Counted from the stretch's first letter, positions 19,301-28,559 are shown. The stretch is 62,556 bases of DNA from Anabaena subtropica FACHB-260 (GCF_014697105.1 NZ_JACJRF010000030.1:1-62556); one strand, 5' to 3'. A program made the numbers and translations. Notes: generated by a model from the sequence alone, not told the origin.

Positions 19301-21738
19301 TCAAATGGCTGCTGTGCGAATTCTATAGCCAAACGTTGTGCTTCTTGAGTGCGTGCGCTATCGGAAAGTGAATGCAAATCTTCAACCGTCAAAGTTAAGG
19401 GTACAGCTTGATGGATAACTTGCATTGGTTGTCCATCAACGGCTGTAAAGCTGGTGCGTAATACTTCGTGTCGTCTAATAATCTCGTTCAGACTATCTTG
19501 TAAGGCTGTTAGGTTAATGCAACCTTGTAAGTTAATAACTATAGGAATGTTATATGTAGGACTATCGGGAGTCAGCTGATTGATAAACCACAATCCCTGC
19601 TGGGTAAAAGAGAGAGGATGTATGGATGTGTTTTTATCTTGTTGGGTAAGGGATATTGACGCTATTGCATCTGTTGTTATTTGAGCCAGTAGCTTGGTGA
19701 TGAGCTGAAGCGTACTCATTCCTTCAAAGAAGTCGGCTACGGATACTTCTACTTCTAAGTCAACTTCAATCCGGTTTTTCAATTCAAATACTTTTAAAGA
19801 ATCAAGTCCAAGGGTACTTAATGGTTCTTCAGACTTGATATCATCTGCTGCTATTGAAAGTACTCCTGCCAAGAGTTCAATCAAATAGCTTTCTAAAAGT
19901 GGTTGACACTCTTTAGGAGAAAGCGCCAAAAGTTCAGAACGTTGTAGTCGAGTTTCCTTTCTGGCAACATCGCTAATTTTGAGAATGTCACTTTCAACTA
20001 CATTGAGTTCGCCATCTTGAAATTGAGCGCGAGTTGCACGCCGTTGAATCTTACCACTGGAAGTTTTGGGGATACTACCTGGTTTAATTAAAACCACGGC
20101 ATAAACTTGTACTTCATGCTCTTCAGTAACCGCTTGGCGAATTGCACTTGCGACTTCTGCTAAATTTGGCTTGGCGCGAAACTCTAATTCTTGTACGATT
20201 ACTAGCTTTTCTTCGTTGTTAACCTCTACTGTAAATGCTGCACCAGCACCAGAGCGTAAGGATGGATGACTACGTTCTGTGGTTAATTCTATATCTTGTG
20301 GGTAGAGGTTGCGACCACGGATAATAATTAAATCTTTGGCTCTACCTGTAATGAAAAGCTCTCCATTGTGCAGAAAACCCAAGTCCCCCGTCCGCAGAAA
20401 AGGGCCTTCTTCTGTGTCTGATAGATAAGCATGGAAGGTTTCGGCTGTTTCTTCTGGCCGATTCCAATAACCTTGACCAACACTCGGCCCAGATACCCAG
20501 ATTTCCCCGATTTCATCAGGTTGACAATTACTTAATTTTTCTGGGTTGGCGATCGCTACCTGCTGTTCTGGTATGATGCGACCACAACTGACAAAATGGT
20601 ATACATCTTCGTCTTTAGCAGTTGATTCTACTACTCGATTAGATTCTAGTGCAGACTTTTCGACTGTTTTGATCATTGGTGATGTTGCTTTATCAACACC
20701 AGAAACCATCAGAGTTGTTTCAGCCATTCCATAACAAGGGTAGAATGCCTCTTTACGGAAGCCACACTCTGCAAAAGCTGCTGCAAAACGCTCTAAAGTA
20801 TCATGCCTAATCGGTTCAGCACCGTTAAATGCAACACTCCAACTACTCAAATCAAGAGTTTGTTTTTGTTCGGGAGTAATTTTTTGAGTACACAAATCAT
20901 AGGCAAAGTTCGGCCCACCACTCGTTGTACCTTTGTATTGAGAGATAGCTTGTAACCAACGATAAGGGCGTTGGAGAAAGGAAGTTGGCGGCATGACGAT
21001 GCAAGGAAAACCTCCATACAAAGGCTGCAAAATTCCCCCAATCAGACCCATATCGTGGTACATCGGCAACCACGTCACAAACTTACTTTCTGGAGAATGC
21101 TCCATAAATTGGTAAGTTGTGGCAGCATTATGTAGTAGGTTTTCATGACTAATCATCACACCCTTAGGTATGCCTGTAGAACCAGAGGTGTATTGCAAAA
21201 AGGCTAATGTATCTCTATCAATAGTCGGTTCTTGCCAAGCATCTTCTATACCCACTGCAAGATTATCAGTGGCTAGCCAGTCTAAAGATTCTCGGTCGGT
21301 CTTTTCTGTCATTAAAGACTGCACTGTAGGCAGGATATCTGTTGTTGTGAGAGCGATCGCTGCTTGTGCATCTTTGGCAATAGCTTTGATTCTCGGTGTA
21401 TTGCGCTGATTTCGGGGGGGATATGCAGTCACAGCCACAACTCCTGCATACAAACAACCGAAAAAAGCCACTAAAAAATCTAGCCCGGCTGGATAAAGTA
21501 ATAAGGCTCGTTCTCCAGATAAACCATTAGCTTGTAATTGAGCAGCTATTCGACGCGATCGTTTATCTAATTCTTGATAGGTTAGTGTCCCTTGTTGTGT
21601 TTCCCCATCCAGTAAGAAGGTAAAAGCATCTCCATCTGGCTGAGTAGAGCTTCTTAAGCGCAGTACATCGACAAATGTAGAACAGTTGCCCGAAGGTTCA
21701 AAGAAGCTATGAAAAACTTTGCTCATTTTCATTTTCAC
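16366..21738 (-). CDS. Loading NRPS: fatty-acyl-AMP ligase - ACP - C - A (Ala-like) - PCP
   Basis: This 1,790-residue protein starts the assembly line. A fatty-acyl-AMP ligase spans about 15-600 (LQYTSGSTGIPKG, LPMYHDMGLIGG, GGPNFAYDLC). An ACP with LGLDSL (S647) follows, then a C domain (about 705-1150) with HHIIADGW at 839-846, an A domain (about 1180-1640) with YTSGSTGLPKG, and a PCP with GGHS (S1714). The specificity positions I can read (D-L-F-N-N-A-L-T-Y) match the code I remember for alanine. The product of this step would be an N-acylated amino acid on the PCP. Residues near 868-882 are an in-frame repeat insertion. The frame begins with GTG at 21738, followed by ATGs at 21732 and 21726, none with a clear ribosome site. 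It appears to be the first gene of the operon. Confidence 0.93.
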   Translation of the reverse strand: MKMKMSKVFHSFFEPSGNCSTFVDVLRLRSSTQPDGDAFTFLLDGETQQGTLTYQELDKRSRRIAAQLQANGLSGERALLLYPAGLDFLVAFFGCLYAGVVAVTAYPPRNQRNTPRIKAIAKDAQAAIALTTTDILPTVQSLMTEKTDRESLDWLATDNLAVGIEDAWQEPTIDRDTLAFLQYTSGSTGIPKGVMISHENLLHNAATTYQFMEHSPESKFVTWLPMYHDMGLIGGILQPLYGGFPCIVMPPTSFLQRPYRWLQAISQYKGTTSGGPNFAYDLCTQKITPEQKQTLDLSSWSVAFNGAEPIRHDTLERFAAAFAECGFRKEAFYPCYGMAETTLMVSGVDKATSPMIKTVEKSALESNRVVESTAKDEDVYHFVSCGRIIPEQQVAIANPEKLSNCQPDEIGEIWVSGPSVGQGYWNRPEETAETFHAYLSDTEEGPFLRTGDLGFLHNGELFITGRAKDLIIIRGRNLYPQDIELTTERSHPSLRSGAGAAFTVEVNNEEKLVIVQELEFRAKPNLAEVASAIRQAVTEEHEVQVYAVVLIKPGSIPKTSSGKIQRRATRAQFQDGELNVVESDILKISDVARKETRLQRSELLALSPKECQPLLESYLIELLAGVLSIAADDIKSEEPLSTLGLDSLKVFELKNRIEVDLEVEVSVADFFEGMSTLQLITKLLAQITTDAIASISLTQQDKNTSIHPLSFTQQGLWFINQLTPDSPTYNIPIVINLQGCINLTALQDSLNEIIRRHEVLRTSFTAVDGQPMQVIHQAVPLTLTVEDLHSLSDSARTQEAQRLAIEFAQQPFDLSTQSLLRAKIIKLNDKSYQLLVTVHHIIADGWSIGILIKELAALYESFSTAKLSLEDATRSLLPQRDTPLPELPIQYRDFLYWQRKWLDFKRIQPLLTYWKQKLQGELPVLNLPTDRPRSPVQTFSGAQAKLVLSPTLTKELKNLSRQQGVTLFMTLLTAFKTLLYRYTGQTDILIGSPIAHRHRAEIESLIGFFINILVLRTDLSGDLSFQELLGRVKSTALEAYVHQDLPFDKLVEELQPNRDLSYNPLFQVMFVLQNVPKPNLSLSDVSVTYEEGYNGSSKFDLTLFMEDSEQGLMATCEYNTDLFNADTVTRMLAHLQTLLASIVSDPQQRIADLQLLTPSEVQQLLLEWNDTQTDYPQDKCIHQLFEAQVKKTPNAVAVVFEHQQLTYRELNDRANQLAHYLQELGVKPEVIVGVCMKRSLEMAIALLAIFKAGGAYVPLDPVYPQERLAFMLEDSQAKVLLTQSHLVELFAKSSLHIVCIDRDSDLLSQQSRENLFSEVKPHSLAYVIYTSGSTGLPKGVAIAHQSCVALLTWSREVFTDDDLAGVLASTSICFDLSVFELFVPLSWGGKVILVENALYLPSLAAEVSLVNTVPSIIAELLQVDGIPASVRTVNLAGEPLQNQLVQQIYQNHHIQKVFNLYGPSEDTTYSTFTQVNKADNKVTIGRPIANTQIYLLDTNLQPVPIGIPGEIYIGGAGLARGYLNRPELTKERFISNPFSNKLESRLYKTGDLARYLADGNLEYLGRIDYQVKIRGFRIELGEIENTLLKYPAVREVVVLAQEDKQGDQQLVAYIVCLSEQRPTINELRTYLKELLPEYMVPGVFIFLDTLPLLPNGKLDRRALPVPESLRPTLTTNYEVPQSEMEQQIAKLWQEVLHLDKVGIHDNFFDLGGHSLLMLQINHKLRAILQRDISVVTLFQNPTIYSLAQYLNQTTEDKLSLKIIRERIEKQKAANNRTKQLLMKKSRNNAH
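19097..19137. repeat. Small dispersed palindromic repeat inserted in frame in the C domain
   Basis: Nested inverted repeats surround a perfect 12-base palindrome, GCTACGCGTAGC (19114-19125): GGAAG/CTTCC and TCTCT/AGAGA outside it. It encodes about 14 residues (LEDATRSLLPQRDT) between a conserved helix and the PLPELPIQY motif. The paralogous C domain at 47-1201 lacks them. Size and structure fit the small dispersed repeats of heterocystous cyanobacteria. Confidence 0.65.
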
Positions 21739-22323
21739 AAGTTAAATGTCACCCTGATATACTGCTCTTTTTTTCTCACTCTGATGAGAACAATAAAGAG
21801 CCAATTTCTACCAACACCTATAGAAAATTTCAGTTTGAATATCTACGCATTAATATGAGTTACTACTTTGATAATGCTAAATACTAGTGCGCTACACAAA
21901 CTTAGTATGCTGTAAAATCTTTCAATCTCAGCATGAATACAGTTAATAATATTACCAGTATTCCTGCGTCTACGCAAATAACTCTACTTTTGTTGCAAAC
22001 ATTTAATTATGGAGGTCTTCATCACACAAATCCTATGCTTACTACTGAAATTATTCACTCAAAACCTTAAGCCTAGTAGTCAACCAAACCAAGTTTTACG
22101 AGTCTAGTTAGAAAAGTATGCTTAATTGTTTGACTTAGACCTCGACTTTTCGATGATTAGTTTAGCTAACTACTAACACCGATGACGCTGTATAGAACCT
22201 AATATTAGCAATTTACTGGGGTAAACGTTGCTAGTTTATTGAAAGTAATTTTTATTTAGCTCAGCTTACTATAACGAAAACTAGTTGCATTAGCAACAGC
22301 CTTATGTATCGGGCTGATTATCA

Positions 22324-22366
22324 ATAAACAATATAATATTAGCAAAACTAATATTATATTGTTTAT
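22324..22366. promoter_or_regulatory. Perfect 19-bp inverted repeat, possible operator
   Basis: Arms 22324-22342 (ATAAACAATATAATATTAG) and 22348-22366 are exact reverse complements separated by CAAAA. The arms are almost pure A/T and no T-run follows directly, so it is a poor intrinsic terminator. It lies in the divergent region about 590 bases from the synthetase start and 340 from the receptor start. It could be an operator, a cruciform-forming site or the scar of a small mobile repeat. Confidence 0.6.
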
Positions 22367-22660
22367 GTCTTTTGGAAGATGACAAGTGCTTTACTTTACA
22401 AAAAATGTCTTATTTACAGCTATCTAAATTTTGCATAAGTCTAGATTAATTTTGTCATATTTGTGAGAAATCCATAACCAAGGACGTTATCTAGGCTTTT
22501 TGGAACACTTCTGTGATTAATGTCAAGCAAACACTTGACTATAAGAATACTTGCTGCTTAGTATCCATCTTAATTAAAAGAAATTATTAATTATCTTGTG
22601 TCTTGTGTCACTTCATAATACTATCTACAGTTAAATGACAATTCCTTTCAAAAATCCTCA

Positions 22661-22678
22661 TCGTATCTTGCGATACGA
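22661..22678. promoter_or_regulatory. 7-bp inverted repeat just upstream of the receptor start
   Basis: TCGTATC (22661-22667) and GATACGA (22672-22678) are separated by TTGC. The repeat ends 31 bases before the ATG, probably in the 5' leader or at the promoter. It could be a repressor site or an RNA hairpin that affects translation. Confidence 0.4.
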
Positions 22679-22709
22679 CCAAGTAGTGTGATTGAGTGTG
22701 AGTGGATAA

Positions 22710-25529
22710 ATGAAGCTAGATAAATTTTTGCAAAACCTGCTATTGACAAGTGCGGTTCTTTTTTTTATTGGTACTTCTGCGAGAGGTGAGGAAGTAACAA
22801 AGGATGCTCAAGGGGAATCTTTTGCCCAGGCGGGAGGGACATCTACAGATGAGAAGGTTGCAGTTACAGATCGGAAATCGTTAATTGGCAAATCTCCAGA
22901 CTTAGCTGGACGTAGCAGAAAAACCCGACTCTTTCGGTCTCAAATTGCTAATTTATTGCAAATAGCAAAGTTATATCCAGTAAGTAAGAATATTTCCCAA
23001 TTGAGTGAAATCGAACGTCCCGCTACTAGCGCTCAAGTGTTAGTACAGTCTTCCACACCAAGCAATTCCCCTAACCCAGAACAAACAAGTGGGGAGCAAA
23101 TCGTACCAATTACAGGAGTGAAAGCAAATCCAACCGAAAAAGGTGTGGAAGTGATTTTGGAAACTGCTCTTGGGGAGCAATTACAAATTACAAATCGCAG
23201 TACGGGTAATAATTTTATTGCAGATATACCAGGGACACAGCTACGATTATCATCGGGTGAGGCTTTTACGTTTCGTTCAGAGAACCCAATTGCGGAAATT
23301 ACTGAAATAACAGTCACCAATGTTGATGCTAATACTGTCCGGGTGACAGTGGTAGGTGAAGCTGCATTGCCCATTGTTGAATTATTTGATGGGGATGAAG
23401 GGCTGATTTTTAGTGTAGCGTCTGCTGCAACAGCGACACAGCCACCACAAGAACCATCAACGCCACAAACACCGCCAGAGGAATCGGCAGCCCCACAAGA
23501 TGAGCCGATTGAGTTGGTAGTGACAGGAGAACAAGATGGATATCGTGTGCCAGATGCTACGACTGGGACACGAACTGATACTCCTTTACGTGATATTCCT
23601 AGCTCCATTCAAATCGTGCCGCGTCAAGTGATTGAGGATCGTGCCGTCACCAATGTGGCAGAGGCACTACAAAACGTCAGTGGTACTAACTCAGAAGTCC
23701 TTTTTGGAACTACTGCAATACCTTACTTACGTGGCTTTGATAGTGCTGAATCTTTTTTCAGAAACGGGACATCATTCGGTGGTAATCTCGGCGTTACTCA
23801 GTTCAACTTCAGCACAGATAATCTTGAGCGAATAGAGGTACTGAAAGGCCCCGCTTCTGTACTCTTCGGTCAGGGAAGCCCTGGCGGAATTATTAACTTA
23901 GTTACAAAAAGACCTTTAAGTGAACCTTACTACAATCTTGGCTTTTCAGCCGGAAGTTTCAGCCAGATCCGCCCTTCCTTTGATTTTTCCGGGCCTCTAA
24001 ACCCAGAGAGAAGCGTTTTGTATCGATTTATTGGTTCTTATGATAGAGCCAGAAGCTTTGTAGACTTTGCTAATTCCGAACGGTATTTCTTTACCCCCAG
24101 TCTAGAGTGGAACATTTCTCAAAATACAAACTTGGCACTGGATTTTGAGTTCATTGATTCCAGTCAGAGTATCATCTGGGGCATTCCACCTATTGGACGA
24201 GAAATTGCTAATGTTTCAAGAAGTCGGGCTTTGGTTGAATCAGGCGATTTCGGTGATCCGTTTGGTAAGGCTGAGACTAGACGATACAACTTGGGTGCGA
24301 CATTCAATCACCAGTTCAATCAAGATTGGGCGCTGCGTAACACGTTTGTTGCTAGATGGAATCAACTGCGTAGGGCAGCCATATATGCGGATGGTGGCTT
24401 TGATGAAGCGACAGGAGATATCGAACGGTATCGTTTTACTTCAGATGATTCATCTAGTTCATACTTTAATAATTTAGATGTGACTGGAAAGTTCACAACG
24501 GGTTCGATTAATCATAAGTTGTTAATCGGATTTGAGTTTGGGGATGATATCACTAGACGCAGGCTATTTTTGGGTGACAATGATCCATCATTAACGCTGA
24601 ATATTTTCAATCCTGTATACACTACAGAAAGATTTAGATATAACTCATTCCCTTTCAATGTCAGTCGCAATCAGAGCAATAGAACCTATGGTTTTTACCT
24701 TCAGGATCAAATTGACTTCACTGATAAATTCAAGTTGGTATTGGGTGGACGCTACGATATCTACCAGCAAGAAGTTGAGAACTTAATTCGTTCAGTCACT
24801 ACTGAAAGTGAAACTTCAGAATTTAGTCCCAGAGTTGGATTAGTTTATCAACCGATACAACCTGTTTCTCTTTACGCATCCTTTGTTCAAGGATTTGAAC
24901 CAAATAGCGCAACACTGGCGGATGGTTCAGTACCACCACCGCTTAGAGCAACTCAATATGAAATCGGTGCTAAGGTCGATTTGGGAAATTTAGCGGCAAC
25001 TTTAGCATATTTCAACATCACTAGAACGAATATCCCCACAACTGATCCAAATAATCCAGAGTTTGAGATTTTGGCGGGAGAAGTGAAAAGTCGGGGTGTG
25101 GAATTAGATGTATCGGGACAAATTTTGCCAGGATGGAACATTATTGCAACCTATGCTTATACAGATGCTTTTGTCAGCGAAGACAATAATATTCCTGTTG
25201 GTAATCGGCTGCAATCTACACCGCGTCATTCTGCTAGTTTATGGTCAACTTATCAGATTCAAAGAGGTAACTTACAGGGTGTGGGATTTGGCTTAGGATT
25301 TTATTATGTTGGAGAGCGTGAAGGCGATCTAGACAATTCTTTCATTCTTCCGAGCTACTTACGCACTGATGCTTCTATCTTTTATCGCCGGGATAATTTC
25401 AAAGCACAGCTAAACTTTCAAAATTTGTTCAACATTGACTATATTCAGGGAACTTCTGGGTATCGTGAAGGTGGAGCTTTCCTTGGTGCGCCATTTTCTG
25501 TTGTTGGTTCTGTTTCTTATAGTTTTTAG
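22710..25529 (+). CDS. TonB-dependent siderophore receptor with AMIN domain
   Basis: A 939-residue outer-membrane receptor. It has an N-terminal signal peptide, an AMIN domain at about 134-238 (typical of cyanobacterial receptors), a proline-rich linker, and a TonB-box region IELVVTGEQDGYRVP at 267-281. The plug follows (RDIPSSIQIVPRQVI to LERIEVLKGPASVLFGQGSPGGIINLVTKRP), then a 22-strand-type barrel ending in aromatic phenylalanine (SYSF). Such proteins import ferric siderophores using TonB energy. It is divergent from the synthetase operon and followed by a siderophore-binding lipoprotein, suggesting uptake of the locally made siderophore, though xenosiderophores are possible. The substrate cannot be read from sequence. 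Confidence 0.93.
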   Translation: MKLDKFLQNLLLTSAVLFFIGTSARGEEVTKDAQGESFAQAGGTSTDEKVAVTDRKSLIGKSPDLAGRSRKTRLFRSQIANLLQIAKLYPVSKNISQLSEIERPATSAQVLVQSSTPSNSPNPEQTSGEQIVPITGVKANPTEKGVEVILETALGEQLQITNRSTGNNFIADIPGTQLRLSSGEAFTFRSENPIAEITEITVTNVDANTVRVTVVGEAALPIVELFDGDEGLIFSVASAATATQPPQEPSTPQTPPEESAAPQDEPIELVVTGEQDGYRVPDATTGTRTDTPLRDIPSSIQIVPRQVIEDRAVTNVAEALQNVSGTNSEVLFGTTAIPYLRGFDSAESFFRNGTSFGGNLGVTQFNFSTDNLERIEVLKGPASVLFGQGSPGGIINLVTKRPLSEPYYNLGFSAGSFSQIRPSFDFSGPLNPERSVLYRFIGSYDRARSFVDFANSERYFFTPSLEWNISQNTNLALDFEFIDSSQSIIWGIPPIGREIANVSRSRALVESGDFGDPFGKAETRRYNLGATFNHQFNQDWALRNTFVARWNQLRRAAIYADGGFDEATGDIERYRFTSDDSSSSYFNNLDVTGKFTTGSINHKLLIGFEFGDDITRRRLFLGDNDPSLTLNIFNPVYTTERFRYNSFPFNVSRNQSNRTYGFYLQDQIDFTDKFKLVLGGRYDIYQQEVENLIRSVTTESETSEFSPRVGLVYQPIQPVSLYASFVQGFEPNSATLADGSVPPPLRATQYEIGAKVDLGNLAATLAYFNITRTNIPTTDPNNPEFEILAGEVKSRGVELDVSGQILPGWNIIATYAYTDAFVSEDNNIPVGNRLQSTPRHSASLWSTYQIQRGNLQGVGFGLGFYYVGEREGDLDNSFILPSYLRTDASIFYRRDNFKAQLNFQNLFNIDYIQGTSGYREGGAFLGAPFSVVGSVSYSF

Positions 25530-25538
25530 ATGATAACT

Positions 25539-25583
25539 AACGTTTCTGAGTTTAAACAATTTGTAGTTAAAATCAGAAACGTT
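25539..25583 (+). promoter_or_regulatory. 11-bp stem-loop between receptor and binding-protein genes
   Basis: AACGTTTCTGA (25539-25549) and TCAGAAACGTT (25573-25583) pair around a 23-base loop. There is no following T-run, so a weak terminator or an RNA processing or stabilising hairpin between the two co-directional genes is more likely than a strong terminator. Confidence 0.4.
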
Positions 25584-25637
25584 TAGTATTGGTTTTGGCG
25601 ATTGTGATTACTGAAATTACCTAACCGTCATCTATTT

Positions 25638-26681
25638 ATGAAATCCTTTTTTATTGCCCTTATTGTGAAGTCTGTTAACCTTATCAAAACTAATTTTTTG
25701 GGCTTACTTATATTGCGACGATACAATTTTCTAGCCATCTTGCTGACAACATTAATTGTTTTGACAGTTGCAGCTTGTAATAGTGAAATAGGACAAAATC
25801 AAATAGTTTCACGATTATCGGTAGAAACCCAAATAGTTAACCATGCTTTAGGTGCAGTTAAAATTCCAGTCAAACCGCAACGAGTGGTTGTGTTACATGA
25901 TATGTTGCTTCTCGATCCTGTGCTGGCGCTGGGTGTGAAGCCGATTGGTGTGACCTCTTGTAGTGCTTGTAAAGAAGAGCGTTTTCGAGGTATACCCAGT
26001 AACTTAGTTGCTGACATTCCAGAGGTAGGTGGTATCAGTCAACCTGACATAGAAAAAATTCTGGCTTTAAAGCCAGATTTAATTTTAGGAACGAACTTTC
26101 AAAAAAATTATTATCAATTACTTTCGGCGATCGCACCTACAGTCTTGATAGATTATAGAAAACTGTATGACTTTAAAGAAAGACTGCAATATATTGCTCA
26201 GGTGCTAGGAAAGGGCGATCGCGCAAAAGAAGTTATTACTAAATATCAGCAACGCATTCAAGAACTACGGCAGCAATTAGGAGAAAAATTAGAGACAAAA
26301 ACTATATCTGTAATCTACCTTTTAGGGCAAGGACAAGCTTTTTCTGTTTATAGATCAGACTACCTAGCTTATGGTCAAATTATTAGTGATGTAGGTTTAC
26401 GAGCGATTCAAGAAAATCAAAAAGAAATTGAACAAAAATTAAGTATTGAAGTTTTACCCCAATATGATGCTGATGTTTTATTTATTATGACAGAATTTCT
26501 AACAAAAGATTTCATCAGAGCAAATCCTGAGCCTTTGTCTTTCTTAAGAAAACCTATTTGGTCACAACTTAAAGCTGTCCGAAATCAACAAGTATATAGG
26601 GTAAATTGGGATGTTGGAGGAACTTTAGGGGCTAATAGAGTCATTGATGATTTATTTAAATACCTCGTCAAAATACCTTAA
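25638..26681 (+). CDS. Iron-siderophore periplasmic binding lipoprotein (FecB-like)
   Basis: A substrate-binding protein of the ABC siderophore uptake type (TroA-like helical backbone fold). KIPVKPQRVVVL starts the first lobe, DIEKILALKPDLILG is the conserved lobe-1 stretch, and SFLRKPIWSQLKAVRNQQVYRV the lobe-2 stretch. A lipobox (LTVAAC) follows a hydrophobic segment, so it is probably anchored in the membrane facing the periplasm. The ATG at 25638 gives a long N-terminus; TTG at 25713 would give a more usual lipoprotein signal (RRYNFLAILLTTLIVL). It follows the receptor by 108 bases and probably hands the ferric siderophore to a permease encoded elsewhere, since none is present here. Confidence 0.9.
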   Translation: MKSFFIALIVKSVNLIKTNFLGLLILRRYNFLAILLTTLIVLTVAACNSEIGQNQIVSRLSVETQIVNHALGAVKIPVKPQRVVVLHDMLLLDPVLALGVKPIGVTSCSACKEERFRGIPSNLVADIPEVGGISQPDIEKILALKPDLILGTNFQKNYYQLLSAIAPTVLIDYRKLYDFKERLQYIAQVLGKGDRAKEVITKYQQRIQELRQQLGEKLETKTISVIYLLGQGQAFSVYRSDYLAYGQIISDVGLRAIQENQKEIEQKLSIEVLPQYDADVLFIMTEFLTKDFIRANPEPLSFLRKPIWSQLKAVRNQQVYRVNWDVGGTLGANRVIDDLFKYLVKIP

Positions 26682-26713
26682 AAGCCCCACACTTGTCAAA
26701 AACGCTCTGGTTT

Positions 26714-28525
26714 TTATTTCACACCCGATTGCACCCGCCACAAATTAGCATAAATCCCATTCTTATCTAACAATTCCTCATGGGTTCCTGACTCAATCAA
26801 CTCTCCATATTCCATCACATAAATACAATCAGCATTGCGGATAGTCGAAAGACGATGAGCGATCGCTACTGTCGTCCTATTCACAGTAATCCGTTCTAAG
26901 GAGCGCTGAATAGCAGCTTCGGTTTCATTATCCACTGCTGATGTAGCTTCATCTAAAACTAATATGGGCGGATTTTTTAAAACAGCTCTGGCGATCGCAA
27001 TTCTTTGTCGCTGTCCACCAGATAATTTTTGACCCCGTTCTCCGACTATCGTCTCATAACTTTGAGGGAGTCGCATAATAAAATCATGAGCTTCGGCAAT
27101 TTTGGCAGCTTCAATTATTTGTTCATCCTTAGCATCAAAAGTACCATAGGCAATATTTTCAGCAACAGTACCATGAAATAAGAATACATCCTGACTTACC
27201 AAGCCAATACTGCGACGCAAATCACGTAAATTTAATTTTTGGATATCAATACCATCAATCGTAATAGTTCCAGCAGAAATATCATAAAATCGCAAGAGTA
27301 ATTTAACTAAAGTGCTTTTACCGGAACCTGTAGAACCAACGATCGCAATAGTTTTACCTTGAGGAATATGTAAGGATAGTTTTTTAATTACTGGTTCTCG
27401 ATTTTGATAAGCAAAAGTTACTTGCTGAAAGTCAATTTCACCACGAACCTGAGCAATATGTAAAGATATATCCCCCCTAATAATGTTAATGGGAGTATCC
27501 AATAAATTCATAACCCGATTGGCAGAAGCCATTGACCTTTGATATTTATCAAATATTTCGCCTAGTGTGACTAAGGGCCACAATAATCTCTGGACTAAAA
27601 CGAGTAAAACACTGTAATTACCGATGGATATAGTTCCAGCGTATGTTGCCATACCTCCCCAAAATAGTAAGGCGGTGAACCCTACTAAAACTAACATCCT
27701 GATTAAGGGAATAAAGGCAGCCGAAAGTTTAATTGCTTTGGTATTACTTTTTCTATATGCTTCGCTTTCTCCTGCCAGTCTAGCACTTTCATATTCTTCA
27801 GCAGTGAAACTTTTAATGGTGTTAATGCCACTGAGATTATTTGCTAGTCGTGAGTTCAAAAAACTTACTTTCTCACGCACCTCAGCATAACGAGCTTCTA
27901 GACGCTTTTGGTAAGTAAAAGAACCCCAGACAATAAATGGCATTGGCAACATTACTACTAGGGTAATCGAGGGAGGTAAAATCCAGAAAGCACCACCAGT
28001 TAAAATGATGAGTGAGGTGCTAATTTGGATGATGTCATTAGCTCCAAAATTCAAAAAATCTTCTAGCTGGTTGATATCATCATTCAGAATTGACATCAAA
28101 CCACCAGTACTGCTTTCTTCAAAGTAAGCTGAATCTAATTCTTGTACGTGATTGTAAGCATCCAAGCGTAAATCATTCTGAATATCTTGGGCTAGATTTC
28201 GCCAAAGTCGATCATAGGCGTACTGAGAAAGTGATTCAAATATCCAAATAATCACAGTCAGAAATGAAAGCAATACAAATTGGGAAACTACATTTTTAAT
28301 TCCCCACTTTCCAATTACGGAATCTTGCTCCTTGACGAGAATATCTACCGCAGTACCAATCAACCACGGTGGTGCTAAATCCAAGATTGTATTGATGATT
28401 GAAAATGATGTTGCTTGCCAAATTTGTTGGCGATATCGGCTGCCATAGTTGAGCAAGCGTTGTAAAGGATGGACTGAATTCTTACGCTTATTAGATACTT
28501 GAGGAGATGGAGATGTTATTGTCAC
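26714..28525 (-). CDS. ABC exporter, fused transmembrane and ATPase domains (PvdE/MsbA type)
   Basis: A 603-residue half-transporter with about six membrane helices (residues 40-320) followed by an ATPase. It has Walker A GSTGSGKST (397-405), signature LSGGQRQR (from 501), Walker B ILVLDEATS (about 521) and the switch histidine in AHRLST. It would work as a homodimer in the plasma membrane, exporting a lipidic or peptidic substrate. It runs in the same direction as and downstream of the acylase, near an acyl-peptide assembly line, so export of the acylated siderophore precursor is the best inference, as PvdE does in pyoverdine producers. General lipid or drug export cannot be excluded. It converges with the binding-protein gene, leaving 32 bases between stops. 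Confidence 0.9.
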   Translation of the reverse strand: MTITSPSPQVSNKRKNSVHPLQRLLNYGSRYRQQIWQATSFSIINTILDLAPPWLIGTAVDILVKEQDSVIGKWGIKNVVSQFVLLSFLTVIIWIFESLSQYAYDRLWRNLAQDIQNDLRLDAYNHVQELDSAYFEESSTGGLMSILNDDINQLEDFLNFGANDIIQISTSLIILTGGAFWILPPSITLVVMLPMPFIVWGSFTYQKRLEARYAEVREKVSFLNSRLANNLSGINTIKSFTAEEYESARLAGESEAYRKSNTKAIKLSAAFIPLIRMLVLVGFTALLFWGGMATYAGTISIGNYSVLLVLVQRLLWPLVTLGEIFDKYQRSMASANRVMNLLDTPINIIRGDISLHIAQVRGEIDFQQVTFAYQNREPVIKKLSLHIPQGKTIAIVGSTGSGKSTLVKLLLRFYDISAGTITIDGIDIQKLNLRDLRRSIGLVSQDVFLFHGTVAENIAYGTFDAKDEQIIEAAKIAEAHDFIMRLPQSYETIVGERGQKLSGGQRQRIAIARAVLKNPPILVLDEATSAVDNETEAAIQRSLERITVNRTTVAIAHRLSTIRNADCIYVMEYGELIESGTHEELLDKNGIYANLWRVQSGVK

Positions 28526-28559
28526 GACTTTTTGTTGCTTGTAAAGACTTTAGTAGTGC

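Larger units (their letters stand above)
21739..22709. promoter_or_regulatory. Divergent intergenic region between the biosynthetic operon and the TonB receptor
   Basis: This 971-base AT-rich gap separates the minus-strand synthetase operon from the plus-strand receptor, so it should hold promoters for both. I see a perfect 19-base inverted repeat (22324-22366) and a 7-base inverted repeat close to the receptor start (22661-22678). There is no convincing long reading frame and no clean Fur consensus. Individual -10/-35 elements cannot be assigned reliably. Confidence 0.6.

Noticed and set aside
22012-22110. Short plus-strand frame beginning at an ATG in the divergent promoter region
   Set aside because: About 32 codons without a signal peptide, domain or convincing ribosome site; most likely chance.
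23033-23608. Long minus-strand frame inside the TonB receptor gene
   Set aside because: It lies opposite the AMIN and plug region, has no ribosome site and low-complexity composition; the receptor frame has clear domain motifs.
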